Shown: positions 39,292 through 48,639 of the stretch, one piece after another
How positions within the stretch are numbered: position 1 is the stretch's first letter
Layout of the letters: each line of letters opens with the position of its first letter
DNA from: Takakia lepidozioides
Taxonomy: Eukaryota > Streptophyta > Takakiopsida > Takakiales > Takakiaceae
DNA: 64,000 nt
Assembly: GCA_030704615.1 (NCBI GenBank)
Contig: CM060733.1
Location: forward strand, 51,336,001-51,400,000
Direction: 5' to 3'
Position numbers and translations under genes: made by a program
The notes under the pieces: model-generated
The model's input: the letters and a program-made list of their open reading frames with translations, nothing else
The model's database searches: none
Told to the model about the DNA's origin: nothing

Positions 39292-39876
39292 TCAGCTTAG
39301 ATTTGAAGATTGATGAAACGCGAATTCACACCTTCTATCGCATTGTCACACTTCCTGAAGCGAACTCCGGCCTCAGACACTCTCCTCTTCATCACTCTCA
39401 CTGTCCACCACTATCTACTAGTAGAAGGTTAGTAATTGGTGAAGCCAGTGAAGGGAGGCCATCTGGCTGTTTAGATCAGTGAATGTTTATGTACGTAATA
39501 TGTGGCCCCTTGTACTCTTGGCAGCCTGTTTTTAAGTAGTAATTGAGAGCTCTGGAATGAACTAACTTATGGCGTTGACACACGAGCAGTAGCGTCACAC
39601 ATAAAAGTAGAGCTGTATCTATTTTATTGGTTGACGATGAAGCTGCGGCTACCACCACACGGCTGGACATACGCCCATGTTAAATCCTATGCAAAGCTTG
39701 TGTGGCTGCCACCATGGGGATCAGTGCCTCTATCGCTCTTCCAGCCATCAGCCCCTGAAACCCCGTAAAATATGGGGCTATATACCAAATCGCGCCATAA
39801 TCCCACCATAATCCAAATCGCGCAGCCAAGCCAAGATTTTATCACTGATGTAAGCTTAGGCTGATGTGGACCTATA

Positions 39877-40661
39877 TACCGTCCCTAGACAACCGTATAG
39901 GCATTTTTTTTTAAATTATCTTGCATTTTTGCGCATAATAATAAAATTAATCAATCAGAAAATTACAATTGTTTTGAAAACAATTTCTCAAATTAGGCAT
40001 CTTCATGCTATAATTTTTTAGAATTAGGCACATGAGAAGAGAAAACATTTATTTTCTTAAGAATAAAACTACAAAATAGACACCCTCTGCCCATGGGCCC
40101 TTCCAAGCTCCAGCTACATTTCATTTCCTATGAAACCCTAAAAATGCCCCTCTTTGTTGTATGCAGTGCTCCAAGGCTCAAGCTGGTATAGGCAAGCTCT
40201 CCCTTCGCTCTCACACTTTAGGTGAGTTCAATATTGATAGGTCCACACTAATGTAGGCGCGTTGTTACAGGGCTTTGGTACATTGATCATTGGGTACATT
40301 GGTCATTGGGTAGGCACGCTGGTTCAGGGCTTTGATACATTGGTCATTGGGTACACTGGTTTTCATATTGGTATGCTGGTGCATGGTGAAACCTCTTACA
40401 TAATAGTACTCTTGAGTTGTGGTAGGCTGGTAGGCTAGTTATTTCCGCACGCATATATTTGTATTGATTTTTGTTCACATAAATTTTGATCTTATTACAA
40501 ACAACATGAGAAGAGGCTTGCAAGTTTTTGGGTGGAATTTTTGGGCATTAGGCACTTTGGTCCCATCATTTCCCAACAATTAGGCCAAAATCCAAAAAAT
40601 TCACAGAATTGATTAGGCACTTTCATTTTGAATTAATTATCGCCGTTGTCCAGGGACGGTA
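39877..40661. mobile_element. Non-autonomous TIR element (MITE-like), TA-flanked
   Basis: TATACCGTCCCTAGACAAC at 39875-39893 and its reverse complement at 40645-40663 agree at 18 of 19 positions. Read as TACCGTCCC ends flanked by TA on each side, this fits a Tc1/mariner-like element of 785 bp. No transposase is present. The AT-rich interior includes a repeated cattgggtac/ggtcattggg motif (40260-40360). Confidence 0.7.
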
Positions 40662-41610
40662 TAGGCAAAACTCCTAGCCTTTGGTATTTGGAACGCGACA
40701 ATTTCTTGCCGCTCGTGTGTCATGGGCCTTATTAGGCAGATGCTTGGCAATGATGTTGAGGTGATTGCTTGTTGCTGGGGTTGCTCTATTAAGGTGCTTT
40801 TCACTAGAAGTAATCTTGTCTTTTTCGACTCGCTATCCAAAACCACTCATATGATAAGTCAACTTTGCTACTAGTAAGTCGGAAAGACAGTTTCATGCCA
40901 TGCTGGCACAGAAGTTTCCGTTCAGATGAATAATAATATATGACATCTCCCCAAGGAAGTGGGGGGTTGGTATCGCGTGAGCACAGAGTTAAGAGAAACG
41001 GCGTGAGCACAAAAAAAATCGCCGCGTGAGCGGAATCCACGGCTATGGGGGTAATATGTACATCAGCGGAAATACAAATAATAGGCAGACATATGGACCT
41101 TATTGCGCTAATAGGCGATACATCGAATCTGAATATAACTTAAACCTGAAGATCAGAATCCACATGCACCTGTCAGATAGTTCGAAGCTTTAGCCAAGTT
41201 TCACTGCCGAAAATCCAAGTTTTTCTGGCGACACCCAGGTTTTGCTGGCAAAAACCATTTTCATTTCATTGGCGAAACCCATTTTTTGGGTGGTTATTGG
41301 GGATGTTCTAAACACAATGTTACCAAATGCCACATTGTTTTACGTGCGCTGATCTTTGAGTTATGGCAGTATATTTGTGGGGTCATTGTGCTCACACGAC
41401 TTAAGCTTTGGACGATTAATTTCATTAATTTTGTCGCGTGAGCACAGTTTTTAGATAGTTTCGTATTTCTTACCGCATGAGCGCATTTTGGCTTACAATA
41501 GCATATTCTCAAGAATATTCTAGAACATGCAGAATATTTCTTTGTGTTCACGCCTGCTGGCGTGAGCCTCCTCACATGCTACCCAACCCCAAGGAAGTGT
41601 ACATTATGGC
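40662..41610. other. Repeat-like intergenic sequence with recurrent gcgtgagcac words
   Basis: No coding exon is supported. The words gcgtgagcac, gcgtgagc and gcatgagcgc recur at 40975-41035, 41433-41485 and 41562. Related ttttgctggca/ttttctggcgac words lie at 41215-41290. This looks like decayed repeat sequence; no family was recognised. Confidence 0.35.
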
Positions 41611-41611
41611 A

Positions 41612-41750
41612 TCTTACACCCGGAAGGGCTGCTGGCACTTGTGGCAGGAAGGTGGACACTTTTGTGACACCAATAGGTGGATTGAACCCACAAGCGCTTC
41701 CAAGGTGGTATCTGCCCATTACCACAGGGCTACAACTTGGTAGTCTTTGG
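41612..41750 (-). mobile_element. tRNA-derived SINE, family 1, second copy
   Basis: The reverse complement reads ccaagttgtagccctgtgg, taatgggcagatacc, cttgtgggttcaatccacct, attggtgtcacaaaagtgtc and ccttcctg. Each block matches the copy at 12129-12307 in the same order, including the B-box-like gggttcaatcc. The two copies lie in opposite orientation about 29 kb apart. Confidence 0.7.
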
Positions 41751-42294
41751 GATGAACTATGACTGATTCTTACAAATTTGAGCTAATTTAAATACTAGGG
41801 CTTCGCGTTGCTCCGCACTATTAGCGACGAATTCTGAGAAGTATGTTCAATTTTTCACAAAAAAAGGGCTGGGTCATACCCACAGTGTTACATGTAGAGA
41901 TCCCGTGTTTTGTTTTTTTCTGGAAGAAAAATGGCGGATCTGCATTTCAACATTCGAGTTTCACAAGCCGCATCAATCAATAACAACATACCCAAATACC
42001 CGTACATTCACTGTATGAACTTTCAAGCAGCCACCATGGGATTGGATCTTGGTGGGTTAAGGCTAGCTTTTGACAATATTCATGCAAATTCATCAAGGGC
42101 TCTATCCAAAGCCACACCACGAGAAACAAACAAACATGTCCAAATTTAAGATGCTGAACAAACTTGTGCACAGGGCTGCCCCTCTCATCAAGCTCATTAA
42201 AATTCGTATTCACTTCCATCTTGAAGTGTGAGTAGCTAAGTCACAGATCAATGAATGAAGCAAGACGCTCGCATCTTTCCAAGAAGACATCCTT

Positions 42295-44514
42295 TCACCA
42301 GTAATCACCACAAGAACAAGTCCCATCTTCAAAGTGGTGAGAGCGGTTAGCGTCCCGTACAACAATTGCTCGGCCAACAATCTTTGAGATGAATTTGGTG
42401 GAGGTGTGGCAGTCACCACACACTGGAAGATTCTTGATGAGACGGAGAGGCGTCCTAGGGGTCATGCTGATCAGCCCAAAACCAATGGCCAGCTTCTCAC
42501 TGTGGTGGCAAAGAGAAAATTCCTTTTCATCCTCCCCACATCATGCAATACAAAGCACCCCGCCTCCTTCATCTTCCCAGACAATCTTCTCAGCTCAGCA
42601 TGGATTTCCTTAATTCTGGGATGCAACTTGTCATCTACAACGAAGGTGTGCACCCTGTTGCAAACCTCAAAGCAGCAGCGACCTGGCTCTTTTTCAACCC
42701 CTCTGACCTTCATCATTCTTCTCACCTTTACAGTATCAACCCACCTGTCAGCTGCAGCATAGATGTTTGATAGCAACATAAGTCGCGGCATCCTGTTCAT
42801 TCCACTTGAGGATAGATGTTGCCGCACATTGAGCCATCTCTACAGTGTCATGGATTCTGCAGGCACTAAACAAGGCCTTCCACACCACAACATCTGGATT
42901 GATTGGCATTTTATTAATCAGGTCCACTGCCTCATCCAGTTGTCCCGCACGTCCAAGAAGGTCCACCATGCAGCCAAAGTGCTATACTGTCGGAGTGACA
43001 CCATGATCTTGAATCAGGGAATCGAAGTAGCGTCTACCTTCATTCAGAAGGCCAGTGTGGCTGCATGCAGAGAGAACACATACTGCTTCAAGCCGTTCTT
43101 TTGCATTCCTTCAAATAGTTGCAGGACCTCCCTATGACAACCATGCTGTGCATATCCTGCGACCATTGCATTCCACGACACCACATCTCATTCAGCCATA
43201 TTGTCGAACACTCCCTTTGCATCCTCCATGCACCCACATTTGGCATACATGTCCACCAGGGTAGAGTTCAGGATCACATCTGGTACAATTCCAGCTCTGA
43301 CGATGTCGCCATGCACCTCTTCGCCCTTTTCCAGGGCTGCCAGGCTTGCACACGCACTGCAAACGCACACAAACGTGATGTGGTCAGGCTTCACCCCGTC
43401 GCACATCATTTGCTCATAGGTCTCCAAAGCCTCCATCCCACGTCCCTGCTGTGCATACCCTGCAAGCACCGCACTCCACGACACCACACCTCGTTCAGCC
43501 ATACTGTCGAACACTCCCTTTGCATCCTAGATGCACCCACATTTTGCAAACATGTCCACCAGGGTATTGTTCAGAATGACAGCTGGTACAATTCCAGCTC
43601 TGAAGATGTCGCCATGGACCTCTTTACCCCTTTCCAGAGCTGCCAGGCTTGCACACGCATTGCAAACGCACCCAAACGTGATGTGGTCGGGCTTCACCCC
43701 TTCTCCCATCATTTGTTCATAAGTCTCCAAAGCCTCCATACCACGTTCTTGCTGTGCATACCCTGCAAGCATCGCGTCCAATGGCACCACATCTCGTTCA
43801 GCAATAGTGTTGAAAACTCCCTTCGCATCCTTAAATGCACCCACATTTGGCATGCATGTCCACCAGAGCAGTTTGCAGAATGACATCTGGTACAATTCCA
43901 GCTTTGACGATGTCACCATGGACCTCTTTCCCCTTTTCCAGAGCTCCCTGGCTTGCACACGCATTGTAAACACAAACAAATGTGATGTGGTTGGGCCTCA
44001 CCCTTTCGCACAGCATTTGCTCATAGGTCTCCAAAGCATTCCTACCACACCCGTGCTTAGTAAATCCTGCCAACATTATGTTCCACATGATCAAACATCG
44101 TTGAGGCATTCTGTTGAACACTTGGTGAGCATCCATGATGCTCCCACACTTAACATACATGTTGACAAGAGAGTTGAGTAGAAAAAAAATTGACGTGAAT
44201 TCACTTTGGATAATGTGAGTGTGCACCTGCTTTCCAGCTTCCAGACCTCCCATCTTGATGCACTTAAGCAAGAGATAAGCATACGTATCTGAATCTGCTG
44301 AAATGCCTCCTTGGTTTATACTCTGTAGAGCCTCTGCCAGTCTGCCTGTCGCACGAAGTATCTTCACATGCCCAGAAGTGCCAGAAGAGGTATTGTGGAC
44401 TCCCTCTCTTGATCCTCTTTCAGAAGCTGTGGCCATGGATGAGGTGCCTGATTTCATCAACTGTGCCGCTGCAACTGCTGCATTCAGTTGACCATCTACC
44501 CAGAGAGACCACAT
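42295..44514 (-). pseudogene. PLS-class DYW-type PPR pseudogene
   Basis: Intact relatives are imported into plastids or mitochondria and direct C-to-U RNA editing. The N-terminal part (ALQSINQGGISADSDTYAYL, LLKCIKMGGLEAGKQVHTHI) is followed by PLS triplets with VDMYAKCG and [20 protein letters not shown] blocks. Then come the E region ([43 protein letters not shown]) and a DYW domain with [27 protein letters not shown] and a final CSCGDYW before TGA at 42297-42295. The HSE and CxxCH zinc ligands are kept. Breaks: an extra T near 43835 (ATTTAAGG where a paralogue has ATTAAGG), an in-frame TAG near 43532, TGA for CGA near 43190, and further frame changes near 43070, 42765 and 42530. The 62.5 kb plus-strand locus is its paralogue. 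Confidence 0.9.
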
Positions 44515-44520
44515 ATAAAG

Positions 44521-45985
44521 GTGATACTGTCCGGCTTCAAGCCGTTCTTTTACATTCCTTCAAATAGTTGCAGGACCTCCCTATGACAACCATGCTGGGC
44601 ATATCCTGCGATCGTTGAATTCCACGACACCACATTTCGTTCAGTCATCCTGTCGAACACTCCCTTTGCATCCTCGATGCACTCACATTTGGCATACAGG
44701 TCCAGCAGGGCAGTGTTCAGGATGACATCTGGTACAAATCCAGCTTTGACGATGTCACCATGGACCTCATTGCACCTTTCCAGGGCTGCCAGGCTTGCAC
44801 AAGCATTGCAAACGCAAACAAATGTGATGTGGTTGGGCTTCACCCTTTCGCACATCAATTGCTCATAGGTCTCCAAAGCCTCCATCTCGCCCCTTGCTGT
44901 GCATATCCTGCAATCATCGCCCTCCACTACACCACATTTCTTTCAGCCATACTGTCGAAAACTCCCTTTGCATCCTCGATGCACTCACTTTTGACATACA
45001 TGTCCAGCAGGGCTGTGTTCAGGATGACATCTGGTACAAATCAGCTTTGACGATGTCACCATGGACCTCATTGCACCTTTCCAGGGCTGCCAGGCTTGCA
45101 CACGCATTGCAAATGCAAACAAACGTTATGCGGTTGGGCTTCACCCCTTCGCACATCAATTGCTCATAGGTCTCGAAGCCTCCATTCGCGCCCTTGCTGT
45201 GCATATTCTGCAATCATTGCCCTCCACGACACCACATCTCATTCAGCCACGAAAACTCCCTTTGCATCCTCGATGCACTCACATTTGACATACATGTCCA
45301 GCTTCAGAATGACATTGGGTACAATTCCAGATGTGACGATGTCACCGTGGACCACCTTGCACCTTTCCAGAGCTGCCAGGCTTGCACACGCATTGCAAAT
45401 GCAAACAAACGTTAGGCGGTCGGGCTTCACCCCTTCCCCATCATTTGCTCATAGGTCTCCGAAGCCTCCATCCCGCGCCCTTGCTGTGCATATCCTGCAA
45501 TCATCACCCTCCACAACACCACATCTCATTCAGCCATACTGTCAAAAACTCCCTTCATACATGTCCACGAGGGTATTGTTCAGAATGACACTAGGTACAA
45601 TCGCAGCTCGTCGCCATGGACCTCTTCGCCCTTTTCCAGAGCTGCCAGCCTTGCACACGCCGCAAATGGACACAAATGTGATGTGGTCAGGCTTCACCCC
45701 TTCCCCCATCATTTGATCATACGTCTCCAAAGCCTTCATACCACGTCCTTGCTGTGCATACCCTGCAAGCATCATCTTCCATGACACCACATCTCATTCA
45801 GCCATAGTGTTGAAAACTCCCTTCACATCCTTAACGCACCCACATTACAGAAGCCCTTCGCACATCATTTGCTCATAGGTCTCCAAAGCCTGCATCCCGA
45901 ACCCTTGCTGTGCATATCTTGCAATCATCACACCCCACAACACCACATCACGTTCAGCCATACTGTCAAACACTCCATTTGCATT
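44521..45985 (-). pseudogene. Tandem degenerate PLS PPR modules
   Basis: Four to five copies of a module of about 303 nt (101 codons, one P-L-S triplet), upstream of the DYW pseudogene on the same strand. Each reads roughly EALETYEQLMCEGVKPNHI, TFVCVCNACASLAALE, VHGDIVKAGIVPDVILN, MYAKCECIEDAKGVFD and VVSWRAMIAGYAQQG. The marker word gcttgcacac (plus strand) falls at 43344, 43647, 43951, 44793, 45094 and 45380, mostly 301-304 apart, with a diverged copy at about 45648. Internal deletions shorten the modules near 45250-45300 and 45555-45660. Several modules carry TGA where others have CGA in MAERDVV. No start or tail domain is present. Confidence 0.88.
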
Positions 45986-46049
45986 TCTTGGAGAAAGTCT
46001 CTGACGTATGCAACATATGGATGCTACTGAAGGAAACTATCGTGAGTCA

Positions 46050-46790
46050 CAAGGAAACAGAAAGTGGTTTATGGCTTGCCTGCATTCGGCGAAAAACGGT
46101 GAGGCACTTAGATTCCTGACGAGCATGTGCATACCCATCCATCATTATGTTGAAGAGACCCAGGGTAGTCTCAAGACCTTCATCCTCCCTCTCTGCTACC
46201 AAAGCTTCAGCCCTATTCATATTGCCCACTTTGCTGCCAAATCCCAACGTCTTGTATCATCATACTGCCTCCCGTATTCTAACCTGACACTGCCATTCTA
46301 AGTTTTCCATGAAAGAAGACAACAAAGCAACTTTCAGCCAGACAAAAATGCTGAGTACGGGTAAAGATAACCAACACAAGAGAAAGAAAAGATAGAATCT
46401 AAGACATCAAGATGCACACTTGCTCCTGCATACAAAAGCGCAAAACAATAGGATTACATGAAAAAGATGGAGAGTGGCATACCAGTGGGCATTGATAATG
46501 TTGTTGTAAATGACAATTAGGGGGTGTGCCCTCACTCTTTGCTCTCTGAAACCAGTGTTCTGCAGCACTTTCCACATCCCCAAACACACCAAAACCGCCA
46601 TCATCCACATATTCCCAGCAGATGTGTTTGGGCATAAGTTGGAGCTGTGCAATCAGTCGAAGATCTACATGAATTTTTGCTTGAGCTGTAAGCATCGACC
46701 GTCATAACAATTGAATGGATGCGTGGAGGTCCTTCATGTCCATTTTATAGGCAAAGGCTGAGGGCAGCATCTGAGAGGTTGTCGCATGTA
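46050..46790 (-). pseudogene. P-class PPR fragment resembling PPR4
   Basis: This is a different PPR type from its neighbours. On the minus strand 46652-46500 reads FGVFGDVESAAEHWFQRAKS, and after a one-base frame change near 46515 continues IVIYNNIINAH up to a GTATGC donor-like site. A second block, 46240-46070, reads GNMNRAEALVAEREDEGLET then FNIMMDGYAHARQESKCLTV and FRRMQ. Both match, in order, the PPR region of PPR4, a chloroplast protein for rps12 trans-splicing in maize and Arabidopsis. A possible upstream piece is AFAYKMDMKDLHASIQ at 46770-46710. The match stops abruptly at about 46070. A frameshift and missing ends mark it as a broken fragment. Confidence 0.65.
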
Positions 46791-47296
46791 TAATCAAGCA
46801 AAAAAAGTAGGCATCTAATGTCTTGTTGTGGATGACCAGCTACAGTGGAAGGGTGAGGGAGTGAGCACATACTCAGAATTGCCAACTTTGGCGAATCCAG
46901 AAATAAGGACACAAGAGTGTGGCCACATTTGGTGCAACCCCTTCAGCCTCCATCCCTCCACACAAGCTACTGTTCCCCGCATGTCACGAGCCATGGAATA
47001 TGCATGAACCAGACTGATTCCCAGTCCAAAGATATCTGTGTCAGATGCGAAGTCTCTCTTACTCCCCTCTCCCCTTCAGTGTGTAAATAGTCACTCAAAC
47101 AGGGTCAGCAACCTGACACAAGAAACGCCTAATGCATAGATGACCTGCACACTAGAGGCTGTGTCTTTCAGGTTCTTGTGCTAGAAATGTAGTTTGTTAA
47201 TAAGAGGAAGACACACATACCCACGCCCCAAGTGCTCCGACAGGTACGCCCGTTGAGGGAATTACTTCGGGCAATACGGGCAGCTCAAAGTAAAAT

Positions 47297-47367
47297 GACG
47301 ACGTTGACGTGGCTGACAACGACGACGTGGCTGACGACGACGACGTGGCTGAAGATGACGACGTGGC
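47297..47367 (+). repeat. Short tandem repeat, gacgacgtggctga type
   Basis: Four or five imperfect copies of a gacgacgtggctga-like unit in a GC-richer patch. The overlapping ORF (TWLTTTTWL repeats) is judged a by-product. Confidence 0.8.
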
Positions 47368-47840
47368 ATTATGGCACCCTATTCACGCTCCACGCTAAAC
47401 TAGCTCTCGACCTTCTGTCGTCACTAGAATTCAATCTTGTTTTAAACAAGCAAGTGCTTTACATAATACAATTTCTTTTTCTTTTTTATACGTTTTGTAG
47501 TGAGTTTATGCTCTCATTTGGATAGTGCATGGCCCAAGGTCAGTCTCAGTTCAAATTCTGTTACCTTGGTGTGTGGTAGAGAGGACTATGGCTGAGCCAG
47601 CATAACTAAGAGCCACTTCACCTTTCGGCTGTTGTCGTGCTATTATCTTCTCCCCCTTCCTTCCCTTGCGCAAGAGCCCAATGAGCATGACCCCAATGAG
47701 CTTTGTGCTTGGCCAGGCTCTTTGAAGATCATACATTAAAAATGAAAATAGATTCTTGTACATAGTTTTGTGAGCTTGCTTTCACTATGGAAGCCTTATG
47801 GTTTGCCTCGAGATTTTAATTTTTTTCCTCCTATTTTTTT

Positions 47841-48040
47841 TAAAAAGGGGGAAATATCCCAGAGCGACCACTCACTAGTCAGGCCCCTTAATTATAGTGA
47901 GAGGAGAAAATAACCTCTTTGATAGTCACTTCGCCATGAGGAGCCGAGCACAAGGCTCAAGGGACACCGACCAGGTAGCGCGGTGAGACTCACTTGGGTG
48001 GCACTTAGTGCTCTATCCAACTGAGCGGTGGTCCTCCTAA
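47841..48040 (-). mobile_element. tRNA-derived SINE, family 2, longest copy
   Basis: Reverse complement: ccgctcagttggatagagca (a clear tRNA A-box type sequence, from 48009-48028), then a degenerate T-arm region, then gaggttattttctcctctc, actataattaaggggcctg and an A/T-rich end at about 47825. The last blocks equal those of the copies at 12541 and 13665. The A box here and the B box in the 12.6 kb copy together show the tRNA origin of the head. Confidence 0.7.
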
Positions 48041-48404
48041 TAATCCAGATAAAGTTTACAGGGCAAGCGACACCGCTCCTTTTCAATTTCTTAAAAAGAT
48101 ACCAAAAAACATTTTTATTTGATATAATTTTATTAAACAGAAAAAAATTCATTTCTCTCATCTCAAGGTTTGTTACTAAAGGTCTATGTTTTACAGACGG
48201 CCGAGAGGGAATTGAGAGGATGGAGAGAGTTGAGAGAGAGCTATACAAGGGAGAAGAGGTGGTGGTTGGAGAACGTGATATGGTGGTTCTCTAAAGCAAG
48301 CAGCCTCAAGTGAGCTAATCTCCACCGGTACCAGTCTCCACCTTCCTCTCCTCGTTGACCATCCAAAAGTCCAATCAACATGTGGAAGACTAAAAGTACT
48401 TTAT

Positions 48405-48625
48405 CCTTGCCAAGCATTAGATAGGGCCTGGAGTTGAATGCGAGGGAGCCGGTTCAGCCAGCGTGGACCCCCCGCCTCCACACCCCGCGGCACACCCTCC
48501 CGTGCCTCATGTCCCGCTGCCAGGACATGAGCCGTGCCCTCTCCCGCATCCCCCATCCCTCCTCCCATCCTGCCCTCATGCATGGCATCGCCCTCCATCC
48601 CCCATACATGCCTTCATCCTCCCCG
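48405..48625 (+). repeat. GC-rich dispersed repeat, copy 1 (inverted relative to copy 2)
   Basis: Starts near ccaagcattagatagggcct, passes through gagccggttcagccagcg and catgtcccgctgccaggaca, and ends near atgccttcatcctcc. Copy 2 at 56385-56590 has the same blocks in reverse complement. Pro-rich ORFs in both orientations here follow from composition and are not called genes. Confidence 0.75.
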
Positions 48626-48639
48626 GGCATGCCATTGGA

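Noticed and set aside
39053-39313. Plus-strand 86-codon open frame reading like a folded protein
   Set aside because: The opposite strand gives a Ser/Thr-rich transit-like sequence that joins in phase with PP2C exons; no family match for the plus frame. Not excluded completely.
43119-43883. 254-codon open frame on the plus strand
   Set aside because: It is the antisense of the PPR triplets; the minus strand carries clear PPR motifs and the plus frame shows no domain.
48005-48030. Possible functional tRNA gene (A-box sequence gctcagttggatagagcac)
   Set aside because: The T-arm is degenerate, the distance and tail match the SINE family, and there is no acceptor-stem pairing.
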